NCBI GenBank assembly: GCA_025457785.1
Contig: JALOTS010000085.1
Coordinates: 1 to 8,044 of the forward strand
Reading direction: 5' to 3'
From: Pontiellaceae bacterium
GTDB lineage: Bacteria; Verrucomicrobiota; Kiritimatiellia; Kiritimatiellales; Tichowtungiaceae
DNA: 8,044 bases
The notes beneath the pieces were generated by a model. That model saw only the letters and a program-made list of their open reading frames with translations, made no database searches and was not told where the DNA came from. The position numbers and the translations under genes are program-made. How positions within the stretch are numbered: the stretch's first letter is position 1; each line of letters starts with the position of its first letter. This document shows positions 1 through 7,000 of this stretch, one piece after another.

Positions 1-338
1 GATCCGAGAATCAGGTACTGCCCATTCGCCCCGCTTTGATCAATCAGACTTCTCAACACGGCAAACAGATCAGGAACCCGCTGAACTTCATCAATGCAGA
101 CCAGTCGGCTGCTGTGCATTTTCAAAAATGCTTCCGGATCGCGCAATTTATTGCGGTCAGACGGCAGTTCAACATCCAGATAAACCGCTTCCGGGAAATC
201 TTTCAGAAGATGCCGTGCCAGTGTTGATTTGCCGCACTGACGCGGCCCCAGCAAAGCCAGCGCCGGATTATTCGCCAGCCGCTCGCGAGCGCTCCGCTCC
301 ATCGTCCGAAGAATATAACCATGCTTATCGTTATTCAT
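1..338 (-). CDS. AAA_14 / DUF4143-type ATPase, N-terminal part (runs off the window)
   Basis: Only the first 112 codons are present; the gene continues beyond base 1. The N-terminal region carries a P-loop NTPase core: Walker A GPRQCGKST at residues 31-39 (Lys37, Ser38) and Walker B LVCIDEVQ at about 79-86 (Asp83, Glu84). The downstream 'RVPDLFAVLRSLID' and 'GQYLILG' stretches are typical of the AAA_14 proteins that carry a C-terminal DUF4143 domain. Full family members are about 370-400 residues. They are widespread cytoplasmic ATPases with no settled function, often scattered as accessory genes. The start chosen is ATG at 338. A GTG two codons upstream (344) is also in frame, and the next upstream ATG (353) is followed at once by a stop. 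No Shine-Dalgarno is visible, and the start lies inside an inverted repeat. Family assignment is confident; a biological role cannot be given. Confidence 0.88.
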   Translation of the reverse strand, partial: MNNDKHGYILRTMERSARERLANNPALALLGPRQCGKSTLARHLLKDFPEAVYLDVELPSDRNKLRDPEAFLKMHSSRLVCIDEVQRVPDLFAVLRSLIDQSGANGQYLILG

Positions 339-358
339 AATCACGTTTTACATGATTA
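338..358. promoter_or_regulatory. Inverted repeat over the ATPase start codon
   Basis: TAATCACG and CATGATTA face each other around the 5-base spacer TTTTA, giving a 21-bp imperfect palindrome (one G-U pair if read as RNA). On the reverse strand its last base is the A of the ATPase ATG. It could be an operator for a dimeric regulator, or an mRNA hairpin limiting access to the start. The sequence shows the symmetry only; the role is inferred. Confidence 0.5.
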
Positions 359-364
359 AAACTT

Positions 365-382
365 AAAAACAAGCCCGTTTTT
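365..382. terminator. Short A/T-rich hairpin between palindrome cluster and ATPase gene
   Basis: AAAAAC and GTTTTT flank the 6-base spacer AAGCCC. On either strand the 3' arm gives a T-run at the base of a 6-bp stem, so it could be a weak bidirectional terminator. The stem is mostly A-T pairs, so this is a tentative call. Confidence 0.25.
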
Positions 383-411
383 GACCCATTACAAAACCAA
401 CCTGCCCTGAC

Positions 412-481
412 CCGCGATCCATAATCGCGGATTCCCTGCAGCCGAGGTCCATGACCTCGGAAGCGGGGGCACGGATCCCGC
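412..481. repeat. REP-like cluster of three short palindromes
   Basis: Three inverted repeats of 19 bp lie in 70 bp. Read on the reverse strand, 481-463 has 5-bp arms (GCGGG/CCCGC), 460-442 is CCGAGGTCATGGACCTCGG, and 430-412 is CCGCGATTATGGATCGCGG. The last two are clearly related: they share the loop bases ATGGA and the CCG/CGG ends. They differ at two stem pairs where both partners have changed (A-T versus C-G, and G-C versus A-T), so pairing is kept. This is the pattern expected of a dispersed structured repeat such as a REP/BIME-like element. Whether it recurs in the genome cannot be seen here. Confidence 0.6.
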
Positions 482-521
482 CCTGCAAAAACCTGCCTGC
501 TTGCCTGCCCGCCATAGCTCC

Positions 522-542
522 CTCCCGGAGCGACGGCGGGAG
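522..542 (-). promoter_or_regulatory. Hairpin just downstream of the variable region (candidate DGR cruciform)
   Basis: On the reverse strand, 4 nt after the TAG of the FGE-fold gene, CTCCCG (542-537) and CGGGAG (527-522) can pair around a 9-base loop. A second pairing, GCTCCC (543-538) with GGGAGC (522-517), is also possible. No T-run follows, so it is a poor intrinsic terminator. In some DGRs, such as that of Bordetella phage BPP-1, a hairpin/cruciform a few bases beyond the variable region supports target recognition. Position and shape agree with that, but the 6-bp stem and 9-base loop are not a close match. An unrelated structured repeat is the main alternative. Confidence 0.4.
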
Positions 543-546
543 CGCA

Positions 547-1686
547 CTACTGACATGAGGAACGCACAACCCGGAAGCCTATGCTGCAGTTGGCACCGCC
601 CGGGGCGCCGCTGCCGCGACCGGCCGCCCGGCAGCCGCCGGCGCCGTCGCCCCAATCGCCGCCGCGCCCTACGCGTCCGAAGCCTGAAGATGCTCCGCAC
701 GGATTCGACAACGCAGTCGTTGAATACTCTGTGCTCCCGTACCAGTCCCAGCACCATTCATAAACGTTACCCGCCATGTCATACAACCCGTAGCCGTTCG
801 CCGAAAAACTGCCGACCGGGCTCGTGTAAGGCAGCGGAGCATCATCATACGACGGGTGAAAACCCCGCGTCGAACTGGTGTCGTAGCTATATGACGAAGA
901 GCTGTAATAATTTGCTCTGGTGTGCTTAATCGTGTCGTTCGACGGGAAGCGTTTTCCGTTCAGTCCGCCGCGTGCAGCCTTTTCCCACTCCGCCTCGGTC
1001 GGCAGGCGGTAACCGACCGCGCTCCAGTTGCAGTCCGGCGTGTTTTGCCCCGTGCGGCAAACCTCTCCTTCAACGGTGTAGCACGGCGTTTTACCTTCTT
1101 TTTCACTGCGGGCGTTGCACCATTTCACGCAATCGTACCAGTTCACGGTATGCACCGGATGGCTGGAGGCCTTACCTAAACCGGCATTCGTAAAGCTGTA
1201 GCCGTTTGTCACCGCCCAGACATAAATTTCGTCCCACTGCGCTTTGGTCACCTCTGTTTTTCCCATGTAAAATCCGCTGACATAGACCGAATGAACCGGC
1301 TGGGCGGACGTGAACTCGTCCAGATTGTCGCCCATGTTGAAAACTCCGGCGGGGATATAGGCCATATCCGCCGGAGATTTCAGGTCAAACAACCGGGTTG
1401 TCATTATTGGATTTGTTACCGCATGCTGAATATAATCCACCCAGTTGCTCAGGCCCGCCAGTGTCACCGTCCGCTGAACCGTACAAATCACGCCCGTTGC
1501 ACCGTTCGTCCAGACGAACGTTCCGTCGGATGAAAACCCCGTTATCCGGGAGTTTGTCGGCGAAACGATCCGGAAGAATGCCGCATTCTGCTGTCCGAAC
1601 AGCGGAAACGGCAGCAGCAGGGCAAAAACCGCCGCAGAACGTGTTAAAAGCCGGATGAATTGACTTTTTATGATTTTCCGCATCAT
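547..1686 (-). CDS. Secreted FGE-sulfatase (SUMF1-like) fold protein with DGR-type variable C terminus
   Basis: A 379-residue protein. Residues 1-31 look like a signal peptide: MRK start, hydrophobic core of about 13-30, then FGQQ. Residues 35-105 form a small beta-rich segment with 'GFSSDGTFVWTNG', the kind seen at the N terminus of secreted PVC proteins. The FGE-sulfatase domain runs from about 107 to 375: 'MAYIPAGVFNMGD' (108-120), 'KTEVTKAQWD' (143-152), 'YRLPTEAEWEKAARGG' (226-241), 'GLYDMAGNVYEW' (300-311), and RVGRGG...GFRVV (338-374). A true formylglycine-generating oxidase has two copper-binding cysteines in the last block. Here the first aligns with Asp347, and only the second (Cys352) remains, so oxidase activity is unlikely. 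The last block is Gly/Ala-rich in the DGR pattern described separately, pointing to a diversified ligand-binding role. Two adjacent ATGs (1686, 1683) fit; GAAAGG at 1695-1690 is better spaced for the second. An in-frame ATG at 1752 would put about 22 residues ahead of the signal peptide and is less likely. Confidence 0.9.
   Translation of the reverse strand: MMRKIIKSQFIRLLTRSAAVFALLLPFPLFGQQNAAFFRIVSPTNSRITGFSSDGTFVWTNGATGVICTVQRTVTLAGLSNWVDYIQHAVTNPIMTTRLFDLKSPADMAYIPAGVFNMGDNLDEFTSAQPVHSVYVSGFYMGKTEVTKAQWDEIYVWAVTNGYSFTNAGLGKASSHPVHTVNWYDCVKWCNARSEKEGKTPCYTVEGEVCRTGQNTPDCNWSAVGYRLPTEAEWEKAARGGLNGKRFPSNDTIKHTRANYYSSSSYSYDTSSTRGFHPSYDDAPLPYTSPVGSFSANGYGLYDMAGNVYEWCWDWYGSTEYSTTALSNPCGASSGFGRVGRGGDWGDGAGGCRAAGRGSGAPGGANCSIGFRVVRSSCQ
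565..678 (-). other. Candidate DGR variable region (VR) within the FGE-fold gene
   Basis: This covers residues 337-373, at the 3' end of the gene. Framework codons are those of FGE-type DGR targets: RV.RGG.W (338-345), Ala349, CRAA (352-355), Arg357, Pro362 and IGFRVV (369-374). The 17 codons where DGR templates of this family usually carry AAC or AAT (344, 346-348, 350-351, 356, 358-361, 363-368) all end in C or T. They read GAT, GGC, GAC, GGC, GGC, GGC, GGT, GGC, AGC, GGC, GCC, GGC, GGT, GCC, AAC, TGC, AGC. Each is reachable from AAC/AAT by changing only the adenines. Only 6 of the 75 coding-strand bases from codon 344 to 368 are A. The Asn-rich template is remembered from the family, not seen here. 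No A-rich second copy and no reverse transcriptase are in the window. Confidence 0.72.
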
Positions 1687-1715
1687 TAACCTTTCACCTT
1701 CCCTACGATGCCCAT
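1686..1715 (-). CDS. Nine-codon leader reading frame overlapping the FGE-fold gene start
   Basis: ATG at 1715 opens a frame reading MGIVGKVKG and ending in TAA at 1688-1686. The final A of the stop is the first base of the FGE-fold ATG (TAATG), a classic arrangement for translational coupling. It is preceded by AGGAGG at 8 nt, the best ribosome binding site in the window, while the FGE gene itself has only a modest GAAAGG. Either the leader is translated and hands ribosomes to the downstream gene, or the AGGAGG belongs to a missed start. In the FGE frame, however, no start codon lies suitably after it. Translation of so short a frame is inferred. Confidence 0.4.
   Translation of the reverse strand: MGIVGKVKG
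1690..1695 (-). promoter_or_regulatory. Ribosome binding site of the FGE-fold gene
   Basis: GAAAGG on the reverse strand lies 3 nt before the ATG at 1686 and 6 nt before the ATG at 1683. This spacing favours the second Met as the real start, although both give the same signal peptide. A GGAAGG lies slightly further upstream. Confidence 0.45.
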
Positions 1716-1851
1716 ATGATATTCCTCCTGTACATATTTGTATAGCTATCATTCATTCCCTGCAAAATGGTTGTTTTAACGGGTGCAGGATGTCGCTGAA
1801 CAGTGTAGTCTTCGGGACTCAGGTGATATGCTGCAGAGAAACGGGAAACCC
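1716..1851. promoter_or_regulatory. Divergent intergenic region with promoters for both flanking genes (boundaries not resolved)
   Basis: The FGE-fold gene and the GH92 gene diverge from here, so both promoters must lie within it or overlap the leader. The A/T-rich core at about 1729-1780 holds the perfect palindrome ATAGCTAT (1742-1749). On the reverse strand there is a TTGCAG with a TATACA 15 bp later, a short spacer for a sigma-70 site. No convincing promoter pair is seen on the forward strand. Placement is by gene orientation, not by a clear motif. Confidence 0.3.
1724..1729 (-). promoter_or_regulatory. Strong Shine-Dalgarno AGGAGG ahead of the leader frame
   Basis: A perfect AGGAGG on the reverse strand, 8 nt before the ATG at 1715. 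It is the only consensus Shine-Dalgarno in the divergent intergenic region and drives a 9-codon frame, not a long gene. It therefore supports the leader frame as a translated element. Confidence 0.55.
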
Positions 1852-1855
1852 GGAG
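1852..1855 (+). promoter_or_regulatory. Ribosome binding site of the GH92 gene
   Basis: GGAG lies 7 nt before the ATG at 1863. It fixes the start, which is followed directly by a typical signal peptide (MKKTLCAFML...). Confidence 0.65.
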
Positions 1856-1862
1856 TCATACA

Positions 1863-4001
1863 ATGAAAAAAACCTTGTGCGCTTTTATGCTGACCGGTCT
1901 GGCCGGATTCGGTTTCGGAGATTTGGCTTCGTTTGTTAATCCGGTTGCAGGTTCTCTGTGCGCCGGCCACACGACACCGGCGGCGATCAGACCGTTCGGG
2001 ATGATCAGCCCCGGCCCCAACACCGGGCCGCTCTCCGGAATGGGTGAGTGGAAGCGGTGCTCCGGTTATTATTATCCTGACAACACGATTATGGGATTTG
2101 CCCACACCCACCTGCTGGGAATCGGAGTTCCATCCTACTGCTGTCTGGCGCTGATGCCGGTTACCGGCAGTGCGGGCATGAGATCCGAATCCGCCTTTTC
2201 CCACGACAACGAAACAGCGGAGCCGGGATATTACAAGGTGAAACTGGACACCTACGACATTCTGGCTGAAATGACCTGTACCAAACGCGCCGCGATCCAC
2301 AGATATACGTTTCCGGCATCCCCCGCACCCCGCATTCTGATCGATATCAATCAGGGGGCGGATCCGACCAAGGGAGATCTGGTGCAGGTGAGCAGCAACA
2401 CGCTGCAGGGCCGGGTGTACTGCGTGAGGCGCAAGAAACACTACCAGTATTTTTATATTCAGTTCAGCGCCCCGTTTGCTTCGTATGCCCGAACGTCGGA
2501 CGGCGCAACGGTTTCCTGGGCTGCGGATGCAGATAAAACAATTCTGGCGAAAGTCTCCATTTCGTTTGTGAGCGAGACGAACGCCATGGCGAATCTTGAA
2601 GCGGAAATACCCGGATGGAATTTTGATGCCGTGAGGGCCGCCGCCCGGAATGACTGGAACAATGAGCTGTCTAAAATCGAAATAGCGGGCGCGACTGATG
2701 ACCAGATGCGGACTTTTTATACTCACCTTTATTTCGCTTTCTGGCATCCGCAGCTCGCCAGCGATGTGAACGGACAATACCGGAGTCTGTCCGCGCCGAA
2801 TACTCACGGCGCGGTCAAAACATCTCCGGACGGTCACTATACCTCGCTTCCCATGTGGGATGTGTTCCGCTCCGAGCACCCGCTGCTCATCCTGCTGCAG
2901 CGGGATATCGCCCGCAAGACGGTCAGCACCATGCTGACCGACTACAGCGATTACGGAGCCCTTCCGAAATGGAAGTATGCTTATATTGAGCATGGGGGCA
3001 TGATCGGGCGGCATGCGCTTCCGGTGCTTGCCGAGGCGCAGGCCAAGGGTATCATCGTTGACGTGCCAAAGGCGGGGGAAGCGGCCGTCGCTGAGGGATC
3101 TCTTATGTCGAGTAATTACCGGAACATCGGGTTTGATTCCAATACCAGTGAGACGCTGGAGTGGGCCTATGACGACTGGTGCATTGCGCAACTGGCAAAA
3201 ACTGCCGGAGACACAAACAGCCACGCGCGTTTTACGGCCCGGTCGATGAATTACACCAACCTCTTTAACGCCAATGAAGGATTTATGTGCCCGCGGGATC
3301 CCGTTACAAAGAAATGGATGTATGACCCGTATGATCCCCGGCGGGGCTATTCCCAGTATGTGGAGGGCAACGGGTGGCATTATACCTGGTCGGTGTTTCA
3401 CGACATTCAGGGGCTGATCAATCTCATGGGAGGAGACGCTGCGTTTGAAAAAACACTGGACGGCCTGTGGACCGCCATGGGAACACCGGACTGTCCTAAA
3501 GATGTCGTGCCGGAGGTCGGCAATTACGCACATTCCAACGAACCCTGCCACCATGTGCCTTATTTATATAACTACATCGGCATGCCCTGGAAGACACAGG
3601 AATGGGTGCGGCGAATTGCCGGACTGTATGCATCAGGCCCGCATTACGGCATCGACGGCAATAATGATGCAGGCGCTATTTCGTCGTGGTATATATTCAG
3701 CGCACTGGGGTTTTATCCCGTGACCCCCGGAACATCCGGGTATGTAATCGGAAGCCCCCTGTTTGAAAACGCAACGGTTCATCTTGATGGCGGGGATCTG
3801 ACGATCACTGCGACCAGCAATTCCGTCGCCAATGTTTACATCCAAAGCATGACACTGAACGGAGCGGAGTGGAACAAGACCAGCCTGCCTTATGATGCCA
3901 TCAAAACCGGCGGAAGCATTGTTTTCACGATGGGTCCCGCTCCGTCCCAATGGGGGACAGCTCCGGATGCCCGGCCTTTTTCCGTCAGCCCTCAGAAGTA
4001 G
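1863..4001 (+). CDS. Secreted GH92 family alpha-mannosidase
   Basis: A 712-residue protein of normal family length, with a signal peptide over residues 1-19. GH92 enzymes are calcium-dependent inverting exo-alpha-mannosidases, mostly alpha-1,2, that trim mannose from glycoproteins or mannans in the periplasm or outside the cell. The N-terminal beta-sandwich is marked by 'GHTTPAAIRPFGMISPGPNTG' motifs (35-55), 'CSGYYYPD' (66-73) and 'GFAHTHLLGIG' (78-88). The (alpha/alpha)6 catalytic part shows 'SLPMWDVFRSEHPL' (328-341), 'GALPKW' (365-370), 'MIGRHALPV' (380-388), 'SETLEWAYDDWCIAQLA' (429-445), 'YVEGNGWHYTW' (499-509), 'SNEPCHHVPYLYNY' (558-571) and 'SSWYIFSALGFYPV' (607-620). Glu501 and Glu560 are in place as candidate acid and sugar-binding residues. 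The usual GN(D/E)DxGQ active-site motif reads GNNDAGA (599-605): the last Asp (602) is kept, but the preceding acid is Asn and the Gln is Ala. It is divergent from the FGE gene and convergent with the C25 gene, with only 15 bp between stops. Confidence 0.95.
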   Translation: MKKTLCAFMLTGLAGFGFGDLASFVNPVAGSLCAGHTTPAAIRPFGMISPGPNTGPLSGMGEWKRCSGYYYPDNTIMGFAHTHLLGIGVPSYCCLALMPVTGSAGMRSESAFSHDNETAEPGYYKVKLDTYDILAEMTCTKRAAIHRYTFPASPAPRILIDINQGADPTKGDLVQVSSNTLQGRVYCVRRKKHYQYFYIQFSAPFASYARTSDGATVSWAADADKTILAKVSISFVSETNAMANLEAEIPGWNFDAVRAAARNDWNNELSKIEIAGATDDQMRTFYTHLYFAFWHPQLASDVNGQYRSLSAPNTHGAVKTSPDGHYTSLPMWDVFRSEHPLLILLQRDIARKTVSTMLTDYSDYGALPKWKYAYIEHGGMIGRHALPVLAEAQAKGIIVDVPKAGEAAVAEGSLMSSNYRNIGFDSNTSETLEWAYDDWCIAQLAKTAGDTNSHARFTARSMNYTNLFNANEGFMCPRDPVTKKWMYDPYDPRRGYSQYVEGNGWHYTWSVFHDIQGLINLMGGDAAFEKTLDGLWTAMGTPDCPKDVVPEVGNYAHSNEPCHHVPYLYNYIGMPWKTQEWVRRIAGLYASGPHYGIDGNNDAGAISSWYIFSALGFYPVTPGTSGYVIGSPLFENATVHLDGGDLTITATSNSVANVYIQSMTLNGAEWNKTSLPYDAIKTGGSIVFTMGPAPSQWGTAPDARPFSVSPQK

Positions 4002-4016
4002 TGATGTTTGCCGGAG

Positions 4017-7000
4017 CTACTCCAACTGAACCCCGAGTCTGTAGTAACCGCAGGGAACGGCGGTTTGGTTCGTGAAGCTTCCCCGTGTCCACGGAATGTT
4101 GCTTTCCAGACATTGGAAACTGTTCAGTAAATTGGATGTCCAGTAAACCGAATAGACCCGTCCGGAGACCGCGTTCCAGCCCAAGACCTTTCCGGCGGTC
4201 AGAGCTTGGAAATCGGAAATCTGCAACCGGCTCTGCGGATCGTTCGGATTAAGTCCGGCGATATAGGCCTGCCGCACGGTGTTGATGCCGTTGGAACAAG
4301 CCTCATTCGGATTGGCGTTCGTTGCCCCGCCAAAGTACTGCTGCTCCCACCAGTTGGGAATTCCGTCATTGTCCAAATCATCCGGTAATCCAGTCAGCAC
4401 CGAAAACACCGAACTTATTCCCGCGTGTCCGTTTCCGTCATCGGCCCGCAAGACCATATTGCTTGCCGCTTGCAGAACAGTTACCGCCCCGGTCCATACA
4501 CCGCTGACGAAGTTACCCGAATTCGTGGGGGTCATATTCACGACGGGGTCGCTGACCCCCAGCCGCAGATTCGGAATGTTGCTGGTCACATACCGGGTCG
4601 GATTATATCCGTTGGTCGGCCAGCCCAGCGGATCCCCGGCCCCGCTGTCCGTATAATAGTAAACAGCCCGATTCTGACTGCCCGTGGTACACTGGCAAAG
4701 GGCCGCAGTTGTGTACGACGAGTTATTGTGACTGAAGTCAATCAGCAGGTTGTTTGTGCCGTTGTAACTGAAGGGGGTACTGAACACAAACGTCCGCCAG
4801 CCGGTTGTGCCGATCGGTTCGTTGGTCTGAAACACCGTTGTCCAGCCCGTTTCCCAAACCGGTGAAACACCGTAACCCGCCAGTGAAGTATGCTTCATAC
4901 GGATCGTCCAGTTGGTCATCACCTGACCGGGAACCTTCGTGACGTTCAACGCCAGCGAGTTGATACTGCAGGCATTTCCGACTTCATTGGTCAGATAGAT
5001 TACCTGGGTACGGCTGTCGTGCCAGTATGTGTTCATCGGATGATCCCATGTTTTTATTCCGCTTCCAATCGGGAGATTTGTTCCTCCTGATCCCGGCCAA
5101 CCGGACAGCCCGACGCGGTTCGTAAACAACACCAGCAAACTGTCCGTCGCATCCAGTGCCTGAATCCTCACAGGAACAGGTTGCCCGACATACTGCGCAG
5201 GCGCAACGGGATCCCATGCGAAACGAACCAGCACACGCGGACGAACCACGAGCTGCACGTTTCGTGTCGAACTGGTGCGGCTGGTAACATTACTAAAGAC
5301 TATCACTCCGGTATTGGTTCCCGCACCCCGACTATTCGCATTCGTATTGATAGAGACAGTCACAAGATTCGTCTGTCCCGAAGCAAGAATCCCGCCGGAC
5401 GGCGAAACGGTCACCCAATTGGACGAGCAGCCTGCCGTCCACGACAGGTTTGATGTGCCTGTATTGCTCAAAGTATAAACGGTATTCGACGGAGTAAAAG
5501 GGCCGCCTTGATAGCCGATTGAACTCAGTCCGTCAGACGGGGTTATCTGCAGCCCGTCGCGCACATTCAAAGCCACTGTACGCATTTGAACTCGACCGTT
5601 GTTCACATTAGTGAAATTTACCACGGCTCCATAAGTCCCCACGTTAAGGGTGTTCGCGGCGGCGCTGATAGAGACGGTCACAAGGTTTGTCTGCCCCGGC
5701 GAAAGGATTCCGCCGGCGGATGAAACCGTCACCCAGGTGGACGTGCAGCCCGCCGTCCACGAGAGATTTGATGTGCCTTTGTTGCTCAAGGCGTAAACGG
5801 TATTCGACAGAATAAACGGTCCGCCGTAATAACCGGTTGAACTCAGCCCGTCTCCGGACATCACCATCAGCGCATCAGGACGAATCGTCACACAGTTAGT
5901 GTAAGGAACGGAATTTTGCCCGGAAACCGTAACGGACATAAGAGGATTTGTGTTGCCGGACACATACGGCGCGAAACTGAACGGCGCCACGCCGGAGGCA
6001 TCGGTGTAAGCGGTGCGATATTCATCAGGATCGAGCACAAGCGCAACCAGTGCTCCGGACACCGGCACACCGCCAGCGGTGACTGTGACGTTGAAACTGG
6101 CCGGTACCAGCGCGTCGAGTTGATTCGGGTGCGTGACCGTCAGGACCCTGGGGACAGCGTTTCGCGGGCTTTGTTCGGGATCACCGAGCAAGGTAAGAAT
6201 ATCAAATTGGATTTGGGTGACCGTACCGGCTCCCAACTTTTCATACATGAGGATTTTCGCGAAATTGAGCATCTGACCGAGATGCGTTCCGTGGCCGCAA
6301 TAGTTATTGCCGTAGGTCAGACCGGATTTGTAATAAGGAATCCCGGAAAGGGTTTCAAAGTAGTTGGTGTACATGCACTCGTACAGACCGTGGGTAAACC
6401 AATCGTTGTACCACGAATAACTGACGCGCGTCGCGCCGATGACCGCATGCGAGCCCCCGTTGGGGTTCTTTAAAAACGCTTCGGCCAGACTGTCGCCTGC
6501 ACCGTCGAACCAGGCAGTCTCACAGTTGATGGACATGACGACGGGCAGTTTGTTTGCGTTGCCCAACTGGCTTGCCCTCGTTGGGCTGAACGGCGGTGTG
6601 GCCCAGCCGCCGGTCTGGCTGCCGTGATCACGGTGCTGAACAAGCCAAACGCCGTTGTTGATGGTGTTGGAAATGGCGGCGGTCCCGGCGCTTGTACTGA
6701 CGTATGTCTGCGTACCGCCATAAAGCGTGCCGTTGGTATGAAGAAGACTTCCGTTGCTGTTATTGTATCGCCGGGGTGTGATGACCGTATCCGCACAGTA
6801 GGCCGTTGGCACCGTATAGCCTTGTGCCACATAAAAATCGCGCACGGCCTCGGCGGTTTCAATGAACAGGCGATCTTCATAGCCGTCACTCGGATCCGTA
6901 TCAGCAAACTGGCCCGCCGTGAGCACCGTCTGGTACATCGCCGTCGTCGAATCAGGTGTCTTCTCCACATTGAGAATTTTGTTGACCATCAGATCGCACT

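Noticed and set aside
481..513. Short GCCT/TGCC tandem-like run (cctgcctgc ttgcctgccc)
   Set aside because: Only a few degenerate 4-bp units, too short for a CRISPR or minisatellite call.
389..929. Arg/Pro-rich frames on both strands over the VR and the palindrome cluster
   Set aside because: They are by-products of the GC-rich variable region and repeats. The FGE frame explains the DNA with a recognised domain.
547..1686. True sulfatase-activating formylglycine-generating enzyme
   Set aside because: One of the two catalytic copper cysteines is replaced by Asp, no sulfatase is nearby, and the final block follows the DGR variable pattern.
1776..3554. 592-codon open frame on the reverse strand inside the GH92 gene
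   Set aside because: It is a shadow frame antisense to a protein with unmistakable GH92 motifs. Its translation is Arg/His/Ile-rich with no family resemblance.
5916..6473. 185-codon forward frame, with similar ones at 6624-7145 and 7410-7970, opposite the C25 gene
   Set aside because: All lie antisense to the peptidase in a GC-biased gene. They show no motifs, no ribosome binding sites and shadow-like composition.
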